Positions 25,777-35,417 of a stretch of 64,000 nt of DNA are shown piece after piece; the first letter of the stretch is position 1, and the number at the start of each line of letters is the position of its first letter. Under the pieces are notes generated by a model that was given only the letters and a program-made list of their open reading frames with translations, searched no databases and was not told where the DNA came from. The stretch is from contig NZ_JACORU010000006.1 of the NCBI RefSeq assembly GCF_014297445.1, forward strand, positions 248,001-312,000, read 5' to 3'. Both the position numbers and the translations under genes were made by a program. This DNA comes from Ramlibacter albus. Its GTDB lineage: Bacteria; Pseudomonadota; Gammaproteobacteria; Burkholderiales; Burkholderiaceae_C.

Positions 25777-28700
25777 ATGTCGATCCATGCCGCCCTGAAC
25801 CACGTCACCCACTACAAGTACGACAGGCCGGTGCAGTTGGGACCGCAGGTCGTGCGCCTGCGCCCGGCGCCGCATGCGCGCAGCAAGGTCGTCTCCTATT
25901 CGCTGCGGGTGGAGCCGGCCAAGCACTTCATCAACTGGCAGCAGGACCCGTTCGCCAACTACCAGGCGCGGCTCGTGTTCCCGGAGAAGACCACCGAGTT
26001 CAAGGTGACGGTCGACCTCGTGGTCGAGATGGCGGTCTACAACCCGTTCGACTTCTTCCTCGAGCCGAGCGCGGACAAGTTCCCCTTCAAGTACGACGCC
26101 GAAGAAGCCGAGGAGCTGGTGCCCTACCTGGCGTGCGAGCCGCTCACGCCGCTGGTGAAGGCCTACCTGGAGAAGATCGACCGCACGCCCACGCCCACCA
26201 TCGACTTCCTCGTGGCGCTCAACCAGCAGCTGCAGCGCGACGTCAAATACCTGATCCGCATGGAGCCCGGCGTGCAGACTCCGGAGCAGACGCTGGAGAA
26301 CGCCAGCGGCTCGTGCCGCGACTCGGGCTGGCTGATGGTCCAACTGCTGCGCCGCCTCGGGCTCGCCGCGCGCTTCGTCTCCGGCTACCTGATCCAGCTG
26401 AAACCGGACGTGAAGGCGCTCGACGGGCCCAGCGGCACCGAAGTGGACTTCACCGACCTGCACGCGTGGTGCGAGGTCTACCTGCCCGGCGCGGGCTGGA
26501 TCGGGCTGGACCCGACCTCGGGCCTGTTCGCGGGCGAGGGCCATATCCCGCTCGCCTGCACGCCGCAGCCGTCAGGCGCCGCGCCCATCGAAGGGCTGGT
26601 GGACGAAGCCGAGGTCGAGTTCGCGCACCACATGGCGGTCACGCGCATCTACGAATCGCCGCGCGTCACCAAGCCGTACACGGAGGAGCAGTGGGCCGAC
26701 GTGCTCGCGCTGGGCGCCTCCGTGGACAAGCAGCTGCAGGCCTCCGACGTGCGCCTGACGATGGGCGGCGAGCCCACCTTCGTTTCCACGCTCGACCGCG
26801 ACGGCGCCGAATGGAACACGGACGCGCTCGGCCCGACCAAGCGCGGCTACGCGACCGAGCTGGTGCACAAGCTGCGCGCGGAATACGGCGAAGGCGGCTT
26901 CCTGCATTTCGGCCAGGGCAAGTGGTACCCCGGCGAGCAGTTGCCGCGCTGGGCCCTGTCGATCTACTGGCGCGCCGACGGGCAGCCGTGCTGGCGGAAC
27001 CCGAAGCTGTTCGCCGACGAGCGCGTGCCGGCGCGCTACACGGGCGAGGACGCGCGGCGTTTCATCCATCGGCTCGCGGCGAAGCTCGGCGTGACGGACA
27101 AGCACGTGCAGGCCGGCTACGAGGACGTCTTCTATTACCTGTGGCGCGAGCGCAAGCTGCCGGTGAACGTGGACCCGTTCGACTCGCGCCTGGACGACGA
27201 GCTGGAGCGCGTGCGCCTGCGGCGCGTCTTCGAGCAGAAGCTGGGCAGCGTCGTGGGCTACGCGATCCCGCTCGCGGCGGACGAAGGGCCGGCGCTCGCG
27301 GGCCCGAAGTGGGTGACGGGCCCCTGGTTCCTGCGCGACGACCGCATGTACCTGATCCCCGGCGATTCGCCCATGGGCTACCGCCTGCCGCTCGACTCGT
27401 TCCCGTGGGTGCGCAAGGGCGAGTACCCGTACCTGCACGAGCGCGACCCGTTCGAGCCGCGCGGGCCGCTGCAGGAGGTGCACACGCTGCGTGCGCGTTA
27501 TGGCGCAACGCAAGAGGCGCCGCGCGTCATGCAGACGCCGGACCCCGCATGGAGCACGGGTACCCGCTCGGACATGGCCGCAGCCGCGTACGCGCCTGCC
27601 ACCGGCGCCGCGGACGCGCTGAAGGCGCCGGATCGCTTCGAATCCGCCAGGGACATGATCCGCACCGCCCTGTGCGTCGAAGTGCGCGACCCGCAGCGCG
27701 CCAACGGCCCCAAGGCCGAGCGCGAGCACGGGGGCAAGAGCGGCCTGCTCTACGTGTTCATGCCGCCGCTGGCGCGCGTCGAGGACTACCTCGATCTCGT
27801 CGCCGCCGTCGAATCGACGGCCGAAGAACTGAAGGTACAGGTCATCCTCGAGGGCTACCCGCCGCCGCGCGACCCGCGCCTGAAGCTGCTGCAGGTCACG
27901 CCCGACCCCGGCGTCATCGAGGTGAACATCCACCCCGCCCACGACTGGAACGAATTGGTCGACCACACCGAGTTCCTGTACCAGGCCGCCTTCGAGTGCC
28001 GCCTCACCGCCGAGAAGTTCATGACGGATGGCCGCCACACCGGCACCGGCGGCGGCAACCACTTTGTGCTGGGCGGCGCCACGCCCGCGGACTCGCCCTT
28101 CCTGCGCCGGCCCGATTTGCTCGCCAGCCTGCTGCTCTACTGGCACAACCACCCTTCCCTCTCGTACCTGTTCTCGGGCCTCTTCATCGGCCCGACCTCG
28201 CAGGCGCCGCGCGTCGACGAGGCGCGCAACGACCAGCTGTACGAGCTGGAGATCGCCGTCAGCGAGATCGAGCGCACCAAGTCGGTCTACGGCGCGGCGA
28301 TGCCGCCGTGGCTCGTGGACCGCACGCTGCGCAACATCCTGGTCGATGTCACCGGCAACACGCACCGCAGCGAGTTCTGCATCGACAAGCTCTACTCGCC
28401 CGACTCGACGACCGGGCGCCTCGGCCTGCTGGAGCTGCGCGCGTTCGAGATGCCGCCGCACGCGCGCATGAGCATCGTGCAGCAGCTGCTGATCCGCGCG
28501 CTCATCGCGCGCTTCTGGCGCGAGCCCTACCGCGCGCCCGTCACGCGCTGGGGCACGGAGCTGCACGACCGCTGGATGCTGCCCACCTTCGTGCTCATGG
28601 ACATGCACGACGTCATCGCCGAGATGCGGCAGGCCGGCTTCGCGTTCGACCCCGCGTGGTTCGCGCCGCACTTCGAGTTCCGCTTCCCGCGCGTCGGGCA

Positions 28701-29244
28701 CGTCGAAGCCTTCGGCATGGAGCTGCAGCTGCGCAACGCGCTGGAGCCCTGGCACGTGATGGGCGAGGAAGGCGCGGCCGGCGGCACCGTGCGCTACGTC
28801 GACTCGTCGCTGGAGCGGCTGGAAGTCAGGGTGACCGGCCTCAACGAGAGCCGCTACGCCATCACCGTGAACGGCAAGGCGCTGCCGCTGCAGCCCACGG
28901 GCACCGTCGGCGAGTACGTCGCGGGCGTGCGCTACAAGGCGTGGGCCCCGCCGTCCGCGCTGCACCCGAGCATCGATGCGCACGCGCCGCTGACCATCGA
29001 CCTCGTCGACACGTGGATGAGCCACTCGGTGGCCGGGTGCCAGTACCACGTGGCTCATCCGGGCGGGCGCAACTACGTGACCTTCCCCGTGAACGCCTAC
29101 GAGGCCGAGAGCCGGCGCCTGGCGCGCTTCTTCCGCATGGGGCATTCGCCGGGGCGGCTGCAGGTGCCGCCGGCGACGATCGACGTGCCCGGCAGCAGGG
29201 AGTTCCCGTTCACGCTGGACTTGCGCCGCCCGCCGCGGGGCTGA
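25777..29244 (+). CDS. Transglutaminase-DUF2126 fusion protein (COG4196)
   Basis: A 1155-residue protein. Residues 1-290 are a transglutaminase-like module (N-terminal beta region, then Cys in [19 protein letters not shown], His in [12 protein letters not shown], Asp in [10 protein letters not shown]). Residues about 300-1130 are DUF2126, including the [10 protein letters not shown] motif and [20 protein letters not shown]. Both regions belong to the amidoligase/transglutaminase systems predicted by comparative genomics to build or process peptides; no reaction has been proved. TAGTAT in a TGn context lies 6 bases before the ATG and no Shine-Dalgarno sequence is present, suggesting a leaderless transcript. 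A large antisense frame over this gene is a shadow. Confidence 0.93.
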   Translation: MSIHAALNHVTHYKYDRPVQLGPQVVRLRPAPHARSKVVSYSLRVEPAKHFINWQQDPFANYQARLVFPEKTTEFKVTVDLVVEMAVYNPFDFFLEPSADKFPFKYDAEEAEELVPYLACEPLTPLVKAYLEKIDRTPTPTIDFLVALNQQLQRDVKYLIRMEPGVQTPEQTLENASGSCRDSGWLMVQLLRRLGLAARFVSGYLIQLKPDVKALDGPSGTEVDFTDLHAWCEVYLPGAGWIGLDPTSGLFAGEGHIPLACTPQPSGAAPIEGLVDEAEVEFAHHMAVTRIYESPRVTKPYTEEQWADVLALGASVDKQLQASDVRLTMGGEPTFVSTLDRDGAEWNTDALGPTKRGYATELVHKLRAEYGEGGFLHFGQGKWYPGEQLPRWALSIYWRADGQPCWRNPKLFADERVPARYTGEDARRFIHRLAAKLGVTDKHVQAGYEDVFYYLWRERKLPVNVDPFDSRLDDELERVRLRRVFEQKLGSVVGYAIPLAADEGPALAGPKWVTGPWFLRDDRMYLIPGDSPMGYRLPLDSFPWVRKGEYPYLHERDPFEPRGPLQEVHTLRARYGATQEAPRVMQTPDPAWSTGTRSDMAAAAYAPATGAADALKAPDRFESARDMIRTALCVEVRDPQRANGPKAEREHGGKSGLLYVFMPPLARVEDYLDLVAAVESTAEELKVQVILEGYPPPRDPRLKLLQVTPDPGVIEVNIHPAHDWNELVDHTEFLYQAAFECRLTAEKFMTDGRHTGTGGGNHFVLGGATPADSPFLRRPDLLASLLLYWHNHPSLSYLFSGLFIGPTSQAPRVDEARNDQLYELEIAVSEIERTKSVYGAAMPPWLVDRTLRNILVDVTGNTHRSEFCIDKLYSPDSTTGRLGLLELRAFEMPPHARMSIVQQLLIRALIARFWREPYRAPVTRWGTELHDRWMLPTFVLMDMHDVIAEMRQAGFAFDPAWFAPHFEFRFPRVGHVEAFGMELQLRNALEPWHVMGEEGAAGGTVRYVDSSLERLEVRVTGLNESRYAITVNGKALPLQPTGTVGEYVAGVRYKAWAPPSALHPSIDAHAPLTIDLVDTWMSHSVAGCQYHVAHPGGRNYVTFPVNAYEAESRRLARFFRMGHSPGRLQVPPATIDVPGSREFPFTLDLRRPPRG

Positions 29245-29932
29245 CCCGATACTGCTCCCATCCTCGCGCGCGCAGCGCGCACGCCGGGCACGTCCCGCAG
29301 CCGTAACCCCAGTCGTGCCGGTGCGCGCGGTCGCCGAGGTAGCAGGTGTGCGTGTGCTCGACGATGAGCTGCACAAGCGCTTCGCCGCCGAGCGATTCGG
29401 CCATCGCCCACGTCTGTGCCTTGTCGATCCACATGAGTGGCGTCTCGATGAGGATGCGCCGGTCCATGCCGAGCGAGAGCGCGACCTGCATCGCCTTCAT
29501 GGTGTCGTCGCGACAATCCGGGTAGCCGGAGTAATCGGTCTCGCATACGCCCGTCACCAGCACTTGCAGGCCCCGCCGGTACGCCAGTGCCGCCGCCAAC
29601 GTGAGGAACAGCAGGTTGCGGCCGGGAACGAAGGTGTTGGGCAGGCCGGAGCGCTCCATGTCGAATGCCATGTCGCGCGTGAGCGAGGTTTCGCTCACCT
29701 GGCCGAGCACGCCGAGGTCGAGCACGTGGTCGTCGCCCAGGCGCGCGGCCCAGGCGGGGAACTGCCTGCGCAGCTCTTCGAGCACCGTCTTGCGTGCTTG
29801 CAGCTCCACGGCGTGGCGCTGCCCGTAGTCGAACCCGATGGTTTCGACGCGCTGGTATTTCGCGAGCGCGTCGGCAAGGCAGGTCGTGGAGTCCTGGCCG
29901 CCGGAAAACAGGACGAGCGCCGTGGTGTGCAT
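29210..29932 (-). CDS. queC: 7-cyano-7-deazaguanine synthase
   Basis: A 240-residue protein of the PP-loop ATPase family: [18 protein letters not shown] is the ATP-binding loop, [12 protein letters not shown] and [17 protein letters not shown] are QueC signatures, and the zinc-binding cysteines are in [10 protein letters not shown] and [13 protein letters not shown]. QueC converts 7-carboxy-7-deazaguanine to preQ0 in queuosine synthesis. The 3' end overlaps the convergent DUF2126 gene by 35 bases, giving a slightly extended C-terminus. Its ATG overlaps the stop of the DUF3237 gene. No other queuosine genes are near. Confidence 0.95.
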   Translation of the reverse strand: MHTTALVLFSGGQDSTTCLADALAKYQRVETIGFDYGQRHAVELQARKTVLEELRRQFPAWAARLGDDHVLDLGVLGQVSETSLTRDMAFDMERSGLPNTFVPGRNLLFLTLAAALAYRRGLQVLVTGVCETDYSGYPDCRDDTMKAMQVALSLGMDRRILIETPLMWIDKAQTWAMAESLGGEALVQLIVEHTHTCYLGDRAHRHDWGYGCGTCPACALRARGWEQYRVSPAAGGASPA

Positions 29933-30435
29933 CACGCCTCCACGAGGTAGCCGCGAATGAGCACGGCCTCGCGCTGCGGCCGCAGCGACTGCAAGGTGCC
30001 AACGAACAGGCGGCGGTTCAGCCACTCGTGCCGGCCTTGCGGCGCCCGGACGGTGATGCGAGAGAGGGCATAGCGCTCGGGCTTCACGCTGTCATCGACC
30101 ACCACTTCGTTCAGCACGGTCAGTACGGCGCCGTCGGCGGTTTCCATCTCGTACTCGGCGCGCAGCTCCTTCACGCCGTCGGCGCGCAGCAACTGGCGGT
30201 CGGCGCCACCCGCGCGCACAAGCCCGGCCATCGCCTCGAACCCCGCCGCTCCCCAGAAGCGGCCGCCGGTGATCGGAACGATGAAGCGCTCGCCCAGCGG
30301 GCCAGGCCCGAGCGCCTCGCGCGGCGCCACGTCGACGGCCGCCGTCCACACCAGCGTGGCCGTGGGCTGCGGCACCGTGAGCAGACCCGCCAGCTGCTGC
30401 AGCTCGCGCATCGCATCGTCACCGTGGTCTTGCAT
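29932..30435 (-). CDS. DUF3237 family protein
   Basis: A 167-residue protein with the DUF3237 pattern: [36 protein letters not shown] and, near the C-terminus, [29 protein letters not shown]. The family forms a small beta barrel and is common beside aromatic- or carboxylate-degradation genes, but no reaction is established. The start at 30435 overlaps the LysR gene by 17 bases and has a purine-rich AAAGGCGAGAG upstream; ATG at 30411 is a shorter alternative. It is coupled by ATGA to queC, probably by chance of genome packing. Confidence 0.82.
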   Translation of the reverse strand: MQDHGDDAMRELQQLAGLLTVPQPTATLVWTAAVDVAPREALGPGPLGERFIVPITGGRFWGAAGFEAMAGLVRAGGADRQLLRADGVKELRAEYEMETADGAVLTVLNEVVVDDSVKPERYALSRITVRAPQGRHEWLNRRLFVGTLQSLRPQREAVLIRGYLVEA

Positions 30436-31390
30436 CTCTCGCCTTTCGCTTCACGGCCTTCGCCTCGTACTGTTCCAGGAACTGCGCCAGCCGCAACGCC
30501 GCCGCGCTGGCGTCGCGTTGCGGCAGCAGCAGGCCCAGCGGCTTGAAGGGCATCGGCTCCTTCATGCGCAGCACGGCGAGCTCGCCGCTTTCCACCAGGT
30601 GCCGCACCACGCTGTACGGTACCAGCGTCAACAAGCGCTGCCGCTTGAGCATCGCCCAGGTCGCGGCCGGCACCCGCGTTATGACCTGGCAGATGCGCAG
30701 CTCGCCCGGCAACGGCGCGGTGCGCGCATCGAATTCGACCCGCGCAGCGGCGCCGGCCGGGGCCGGTAGCCAGGTTTCTTCCAGCAGGTCCATCCAGCTG
30801 AGCTGGCGGCGCCGCGCGAGCGGATGCTGCGCGCTGCACGCTATCGCGAAAGTGTCCTCCAGCAGCGGCTTGAAAGCCCACCCCTCGGGCACCACGGCCG
30901 GCTCGCGGCAACCGACGAGGTCGACCTCGCCCCGCGCCACGGCGAGCATCGCGTCGTCGATCTCCGCCTCCTTCAGCTGCACCTGCACCAGCGGCCACTT
31001 CCCGTTGAACTCGGGAATGGCGCGCACCAGCAGGCCGTTGACCGTCGCAGTGGAAGCGACCAGCCGAACCACGCCCTCACCGAGCCCGCGCCGCGCGGCC
31101 ACCGCCTCCGCGCTCGCGCCGAGGCCCACCAGCATCTGCCGCGCGAACGGAAGCACGTCGCTGCACGCCGGGGTGGGCCGCACGCCGCGCGCGTGGCGGT
31201 GGAACAGGGGCGTGTCCAGCAGGCGCTCCAGGTCCGCGAGCAGTTGCGTCACGCCCGGCTGCGTCATGCCCACCGATTCGGCCGTGCGGCGCACGCTGCC
31301 CAGCGTGGCCAGCTGCACCAGCACCTGGATGTGCCGGAAGCGCGCGCGAGCGAGCAGGCGGTTGGTGAGGACGGATGCGGGTGGGTGCAC
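30419..31390 (-). CDS. LysR-family transcriptional regulator (divergent from Bug/hydrolase genes)
   Basis: A 323-residue LysR protein with the DNA-binding helix-turn-helix in LVQLATLGSVRRTAESVGMT followed by GVTQLLADLERLLDTPLF, and a C-terminal effector domain. The start is a GTG at 31390, the only sensible one given the N-terminal MHPPASVLTNRLLARARFRH. It is divergent from the Bug receptor gene at 31478 with an 87-base gap, the classic arrangement for a LysR protein controlling its neighbour. The last residues are lysine/arginine-rich. Confidence 0.92.
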   Translation of the reverse strand: MHPPASVLTNRLLARARFRHIQVLVQLATLGSVRRTAESVGMTQPGVTQLLADLERLLDTPLFHRHARGVRPTPACSDVLPFARQMLVGLGASAEAVAARRGLGEGVVRLVASTATVNGLLVRAIPEFNGKWPLVQVQLKEAEIDDAMLAVARGEVDLVGCREPAVVPEGWAFKPLLEDTFAIACSAQHPLARRRQLSWMDLLEETWLPAPAGAAARVEFDARTAPLPGELRICQVITRVPAATWAMLKRQRLLTLVPYSVVRHLVESGELAVLRMKEPMPFKPLGLLLPQRDASAAALRLAQFLEQYEAKAVKRKARDARPR

Positions 31391-31477
31391 GTATAAGCAA
31401 TGTTTATCGCAGGGCCTCCGATTCTATTTCTCGCTTAAGGGCGCGGCCAGCAGAATCCGGCCAGCAGGAGACAAGCC
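31391..31477. promoter_or_regulatory. Divergent promoter region between LysR and Bug genes
   Basis: An AT-richer 87-base gap (TATAAGCAATGTTTATCGC and GATTCTATTTCTCGC). ATAAGCAATGTTTAT at about 31393-31407 contains the interrupted dyad ATAA-ATGTTTAT-like pattern suited to a LysR site (T-N11-A type). An AGGAG ribosome binding site stands before the Bug ATG. The binding site assignment is inference. Confidence 0.45.
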
Positions 31478-32455
31478 ATGCCCACGACGTTCAACCGCCG
31501 CCAGGTCCTCGCGGCACTCGCCGGCACGCCGGTGTTCGCGCACGCCGCGGCCTACCCCTCGCGGCCCGTGAAGCTGGTGGTGGGTTCGCCCCCGGGTGGC
31601 CCGTCGGACTTCCTGGCGCGCACCTACGCGGACAACCTCGGCCCGCTGCTCGGCCAGAGCTTCCTCGTCGACAACAAGCCCGGTGCCAGCGGCACGCTCG
31701 CGGCCGAAGGCGCGGCGAAGGCCGCGCCGGACGGCCACACGCTGCTCGTCTCCGGCCCGGCCAGCGTGTCGGTGGCGCCGCACCTCTTCCCGAAACTCGG
31801 CTACGACCCCGAGCGCGACTTCATCCCGATCAACATGCTCGGCGCGGGCGCCTTCGTGATCGTGTCGCACCCGTCGCTGCCGGTGAAGACGATGGCCGAA
31901 CTCATCGCGTACGCGAAAGCCAACCCGGGCAGGATCACCTACGGCTCCGGCGGCAACGGCTCGTCGGGCCACCTCGCCACCGAGCTGCTCTCCACCGTGG
32001 CCGGCATCAAGATGCTGCACGTGCCCTACAAGGGCGACGGCCAGGCCGTGAACGACCTGCTGGCCGGCCAGATCCAGCTGATGGTGACCGCGCCGAACGT
32101 GCCGGCAGCCAACGTCAAGGCCGGCAAGCTGCGCCTGCTGGCCGTGACCACGCGCGAGCGCGTGGCGTCGATGCCCGACACGCCGACGGTGCACGAGTCG
32201 GGCCTGCGCGACTTCGAGTACCTGGGCTGGATCGTCACCTTCGCACCGGCGGGCACGCCCAAGGCGGTGATCGAGCAGCTTTCCGCGGCGTGGAACAAGG
32301 TGCGCAACACGCCCACGGTGCGCCAGCGGCTCGAGGACCTCGCGATGGTCGCGCCCGACCGCCTGGTGTCGGGCGAGCCGCTCGCCACGTTCCTGCGCGC
32401 CGAGAGCGCGCGCCTGGGCAAGGTGATCCGCGACGCCGGCATCAAGTACGAGTGA
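31478..32455 (+). CDS. Bug/TctC-family periplasmic receptor
   Basis: A 325-residue periplasmic binding protein with a twin-arginine-like start (NRRQVLAALAGTPVFAHAAA) and cleavage after AHA. The Bug motifs YPSRPVKLVVGSPPGGPSDFLAR and GASGTLAAEGAAKAAPDGHTLL are present. It binds an organic anion; the ligand is unknown. It is followed with a one-base overlap (TGATG) by an alpha/beta hydrolase gene and diverges from a LysR gene, suggesting uptake of an ester or lactone hydrolysed by that enzyme (inference). No permease genes are nearby. Confidence 0.93.
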   Translation: MPTTFNRRQVLAALAGTPVFAHAAAYPSRPVKLVVGSPPGGPSDFLARTYADNLGPLLGQSFLVDNKPGASGTLAAEGAAKAAPDGHTLLVSGPASVSVAPHLFPKLGYDPERDFIPINMLGAGAFVIVSHPSLPVKTMAELIAYAKANPGRITYGSGGNGSSGHLATELLSTVAGIKMLHVPYKGDGQAVNDLLAGQIQLMVTAPNVPAANVKAGKLRLLAVTTRERVASMPDTPTVHESGLRDFEYLGWIVTFAPAGTPKAVIEQLSAAWNKVRNTPTVRQRLEDLAMVAPDRLVSGEPLATFLRAESARLGKVIRDAGIKYE

Positions 32456-33345
32456 TGCAGCGCGTGCAATTGCCAAGCGGCGTCGAGCTGCACTACGAGC
32501 GCGCCGGCAGCGGCACGCCGCTGGTGTTCATCCACGGCGCGATGGGCGACTGGCGCTCGTGGGAGGCGCAGTGGGAGGCGTTCACCGCGCACTTCGACTG
32601 CATCGCCTACAGCCGGCGCTACAGCTTCCCGAACCGCAACGAGATGGCGTCGCCGGACCATTCGGCGCTGCATGAGGCCGAAGACCTGCGGCAGATGCTG
32701 GATGCGCTCGGCATCGAGCGCGCCATCCTGGTGGGCAGCTCCTATGGCGGTTTCACGGCGCTGGCCTTCGCCGTTTCGCACCCGCAGCGCGTGGTTTCGC
32801 TGGTGGCCGTGGAGCCGCCGATGATGCGCTATGCGCAGTTGAGCGAAGCGGGCCGCGCCGCGCGCGCGGCGTTTCGGCGCGACACGATCGAGCCTGCGAA
32901 TGCCGCGTTCCGGGCCGGCAACGACGAACTCGCGGGCCGCATCATGACCGGCGGCATCAACGGCGCGAACGGCAGCGCGAACTCGCCCGAGCAGATGCAG
33001 CGCCGCCTGCAGAACCTGCGCGCGATGCGCATGCTGGCGCTGTCCACGGACGAGTTCCCCCTGCTTGCGCCGACGCAACTGGCCGCCTTGCCGATGCCGG
33101 TGCTGCTCATCTCCGGCGAGAACACGCCGCCGGTGCACCGCGAGATCTTCAACAACGTGGTGCAGGCGATGCCCCATGCCAGGGCCGTGCGCGTCCCCGG
33201 CGCGGGGCATGGCGTTAGCCGCGAACAGGCGGCGGTGTTCAACGAGCTGGTGCTGGGCTTCGTGCCGCGGGGAACCGTCATCCCGGACTCGATCCGGGAT
33301 CCATGGCGGCGCGCCACGATGGATGCCGGGTCGGGCCCGGCATGA
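32455..33345 (+). CDS. Alpha/beta-fold hydrolase with a repeat-derived C-terminus
   Basis: A 296-residue alpha/beta hydrolase. The nucleophile elbow is VGSSYGGFTALA (Ser), the oxyanion region is FIHGAMGDWRSW, and the catalytic His is in VPGAGHGVSREQA; the acid is probably the Asp/Glu of ISGENTP. The usual domain ends near LVLGFVPRG. The last 23 residues (VIPDSIRDPW and onward) and the stop codon are encoded by a 70-base palindromic element (33277-33346), an obvious late addition. Overlap with the Bug gene indicates co-translation. The substrate is unknown. Confidence 0.9.
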   Translation: MQRVQLPSGVELHYERAGSGTPLVFIHGAMGDWRSWEAQWEAFTAHFDCIAYSRRYSFPNRNEMASPDHSALHEAEDLRQMLDALGIERAILVGSSYGGFTALAFAVSHPQRVVSLVAVEPPMMRYAQLSEAGRAARAAFRRDTIEPANAAFRAGNDELAGRIMTGGINGANGSANSPEQMQRRLQNLRAMRMLALSTDEFPLLAPTQLAALPMPVLLISGENTPPVHREIFNNVVQAMPHARAVRVPGAGHGVSREQAAVFNELVLGFVPRGTVIPDSIRDPWRRATMDAGSGPA

Positions 33346-33346
33346 C
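33277..33346. repeat. 70-base palindromic element at the 3' end of the hydrolase gene
   Basis: The first 28 bases (starting GTCATCCCGGACTCGATC) and the last 28 bases (ending GGGCCCGGCATGAC) are imperfect reverse complements matching at 23 of 28 positions, around a 14-base GGCGGCGCGCCACG loop. Inside the left arm is the shorter palindrome ATCCCGGA-CTCGA-TCCGGGAT. GTCATCCCGGAxTxGATCCGGGATCCA is a pattern widespread as intergenic palindromes in proteobacteria. Its right end supplies the TGA stop of the hydrolase. It could fold into a strong hairpin in the mRNA and act as a 3' stabiliser or terminator. Confidence 0.8.
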
Positions 33347-33357
33347 AGCCGGGCGCT

Positions 33358-34227
33358 TCAGTGCGCGGGCGGGTTCGCCTGCGCGCCATCGCTCGCGGGC
33401 GCGTCGACGGCGCGCGCCGGGATCGACGCCGTCCAGTGCTCCACATCCTCCTCGGTCATCGTGCTCAGGTCCGTGAGCCGGCCGTCCACGTAGCCCAGCT
33501 GCTCCACGTCGTGCAGGTACTGCTCGCGCGACAGCAGCGTGCCGGCGCACACGTGCGGGTCGCCGGGCAACGGTTGCCGCGTCTCGGCCGCCAGGCGCGC
33601 CAGGAGCTTGTGGATCACCCAGCTCGGGATGCGGTGGCGCTCGCCGGGGTAGATGAAGCCGAAGAGCGTAAGGTGCGCCAGCAGCACTCGCCAGTTGCCG
33701 TTGAAGCGGTCCACCAGGCCCGGCCAGTCGATCGTCTCCGCGTTCGCCTGGATCAGGTGCGCGATGTCCGCGCCGTCATAGCGCTCGCGCTCCATGATGA
33801 ACGCCTTGGACAACAGGCTGTCCTCGAGGTTGGCCACGAGCACCGGCACGCCCAGCACGTCCGCGTGCAGGTTGCCGTGGAACCAGCGTTCGTCGACGGG
33901 GGTCAGGCCGTTGCCCGAATTGAAGATGAGGTCGATGAAGTCCTCGCCGTGGTAGACCTTCGCCAGCCAGTGCGGGTACGTCATGTCCACGCGCCACCCC
34001 TCGGCCTGCGCGAGGGCCGCTATGCGGTCGTAGTCCTCGCGGCGGATGAAGAGGTCCAGGTCCTTGGTGGAGCGGCGGATGCCCGTGTAGCAGGCATGCG
34101 CGAACGCGCCGCCCACCAGGAACGGGATCTTCGCGTCCACCAGCACCTGCAGCGCGCGCCGGTAGAACGCGGCGGTATCCGGGTCCACTTCCTCTTCGAG
34201 CGAGGGCGCCAATCGTGTCGAGCACAT
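33358..34227 (-). CDS. Nucleotidyltransferase-fold protein
   Basis: A 289-residue protein with the nucleotidyltransferase core: IPFLVGGAFAHACYTGIRRSTKDLDLFI, where the GG and DLDLF carry the expected glycine pair and two metal-binding aspartates. The next segment HWLAKVYHGEDFIDLIFNSG may supply the third acidic residue. The family resembles AbiEii/DUF6036-like or LinB-like enzymes that transfer NMP to proteins, RNA or drugs. The remainder is helical. No antitoxin-like partner is adjacent. It is convergent with the hydrolase gene and divergent from the phosphoesterase gene. Confidence 0.75.
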   Translation of the reverse strand: MCSTRLAPSLEEEVDPDTAAFYRRALQVLVDAKIPFLVGGAFAHACYTGIRRSTKDLDLFIRREDYDRIAALAQAEGWRVDMTYPHWLAKVYHGEDFIDLIFNSGNGLTPVDERWFHGNLHADVLGVPVLVANLEDSLLSKAFIMERERYDGADIAHLIQANAETIDWPGLVDRFNGNWRVLLAHLTLFGFIYPGERHRIPSWVIHKLLARLAAETRQPLPGDPHVCAGTLLSREQYLHDVEQLGYVDGRLTDLSTMTEEDVEHWTASIPARAVDAPASDGAQANPPAH

Positions 34228-34360
34228 GGGGGAGAGGTTCGGGCAGGCGCCGGTGCCTATCAGGCGGCCGAACGCCCGAGTTGGACAGGACGATCCACCT
34301 CATGCAGCGTCAGCGCCGGACTACAGGTTTTCCGCGGCAGTAGCGGCAGCATCACGCCTC
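34228..34360. other. Intergenic region between divergent genes
   Basis: This 133-base gap separates the nucleotidyltransferase and phosphoesterase starts. I see no clear -10/-35 pair, repeat or small gene in it; it must carry the promoters of both genes. Confidence 0.4.
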
Positions 34361-35101
34361 ATGGGCAAATCGGCCGACAAGATCCGCTTCGCCGCCGTCG
34401 GCGACCTGCACGTCAACAAGGACGCGGCGGGCACGCTGCGCGCTTTCTTCGCACAGGCCGCCTCGGACGTGGACGCGCTGCTGCTGTGCGGCGACCTCAC
34501 CGACTACGGCACCGCCGAGGAGGCGAAGGTGCTCGTGGACGAGCTTGCCCTCGTGAAGGTGCCCGTCGTCGCCGTGCTGGGCAACCACGACTACGAGTCG
34601 GGCACGCCCGAAGTGGTCGTCGACGCGCTCACGCATGCCGGCGTGAAGGTCCTGGACGGTGAGGCCGTCGAGATCGAAGGCGTGGGCATCGCCGGTGCCA
34701 AGGGCTTCGCGGGCGGCTTCGGCCGCGGCTCGCTCGGTGCGTGGGGCGAGCCGGCGATCAAGATGTTCGTGCAGGAGGCGCTGAACGAGGCGATGAAGCT
34801 GGAGTCGGCACTGGCCAAGCTGCGCACGCGGCGCAAGATCGCGCTGCTGCACTACTCGCCGATCGCGGGTACGGTCGAAGGCGAGCCCGTGGACATCTTC
34901 CCCTTCCTCGGCTCCAGCCGGCTCGAGGAGCCGCTGCTGCGCTACCCGGTCGATGCCATCTTCCACGGGCATGCGCACCGCGGGACGATGGAGGGCAAGA
35001 CCATCAGCGGCGTGCCCGTCTACAACGTCGCCAAGCCGCTGCTCGCGCGCAGCCGGCCCAACGAGCCGCCGTTCCGGCTGTACGAAATCCCCCGGCAGTA
35101 G
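34361..35101 (+). CDS. Calcineurin-like metallophosphoesterase
   Basis: A 246-residue two-metal phosphoesterase. The motif series is complete: AAVGDLH (GDxH), LLCGDLTDYG (GDxxD), AVLGNHDYESG (GNHD), then LLHYSPI and FHGHAHRGTMEG (GHxH). These bind two metal ions and hydrolyse phosphomono- or diesters; the substrate is unknown. The ATG at 34361 begins MGKSADKIRFAAVGDLH; the open frame continues upstream without domain features. The gene ends 64 bases before the toxin-antitoxin pair. Confidence 0.9.
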   Translation: MGKSADKIRFAAVGDLHVNKDAAGTLRAFFAQAASDVDALLLCGDLTDYGTAEEAKVLVDELALVKVPVVAVLGNHDYESGTPEVVVDALTHAGVKVLDGEAVEIEGVGIAGAKGFAGGFGRGSLGAWGEPAIKMFVQEALNEAMKLESALAKLRTRRKIALLHYSPIAGTVEGEPVDIFPFLGSSRLEEPLLRYPVDAIFHGHAHRGTMEGKTISGVPVYNVAKPLLARSRPNEPPFRLYEIPRQ

Positions 35102-35125
35102 CTGGCTTCCCGTGCGGTGTCGCCG

Positions 35126-35158
35126 TAGAATATGACCAGTCTGGTCAGATTCGAGGAG
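35126..35158 (+). promoter_or_regulatory. Promoter, operator and ribosome binding site of the toxin-antitoxin pair
   Basis: TAGAAT at 35126-35131 is a good -10 hexamer. Immediately downstream, TGACCAG-T-CTGGTCA at 35133-35147 is a perfect inverted repeat with 7-base arms, lying over the expected transcription start, as for Phd/YefM autorepression sites. GAGGAG at 35153-35158 is a strong ribosome binding site 7 bases before the ATG at 35166. Confidence 0.75.
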
Positions 35159-35165
35159 TTCCGCC

Positions 35166-35417
35166 ATGCGCAGTTGGCAGTTGCAGGATGCCAAGGCTCA
35201 TATGTCCGAGCTGGTGAAGAGCGCGCAGCACGCTCCGCAGGGGATCACGCTGCACGGCAAACCAGTGGCGGTCGTCGTATCCCAATCCACTTTCGAAACC
35301 TTGTCTCAATCGAAACAATCGTTGCTCGACTTCATGCAGCAGTCGCCGCTCGCGGGTGACGACGAGCCCGACTTCGGGCGTGATCGCAGCAAGACGCGGC
35401 GGGTGCCGCGGCTTTGA
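35166..35417 (+). CDS. Phd/YefM-family antitoxin
   Basis: An 83-residue protein whose first 45 residues match the Phd/YefM DNA-binding fold: WQLQDAKAHMSELVKSAQ, then PQGITLHGKPVAVVVSQSTFETL. The C-terminal part (LDFMQQSPLAGDDEPDFGRDRS) is acidic and probably disordered until it wraps the toxin active site. It neutralises the PIN toxin and, with it, should repress their shared promoter at the palindrome 35133-35147. The stop codon overlaps the toxin TTG start (TTGA). Confidence 0.93.
   Translation: MRSWQLQDAKAHMSELVKSAQHAPQGITLHGKPVAVVVSQSTFETLSQSKQSLLDFMQQSPLAGDDEPDFGRDRSKTRRVPRL

Noticed and set aside
26572..29376. A 934-residue open frame antisense to the DUF2126 gene
   Set aside because: It is the mirror of a high-GC gene with typical codon bias; its predicted protein is Arg/His/Gln-rich without domains, while the plus strand encodes a clear family protein.
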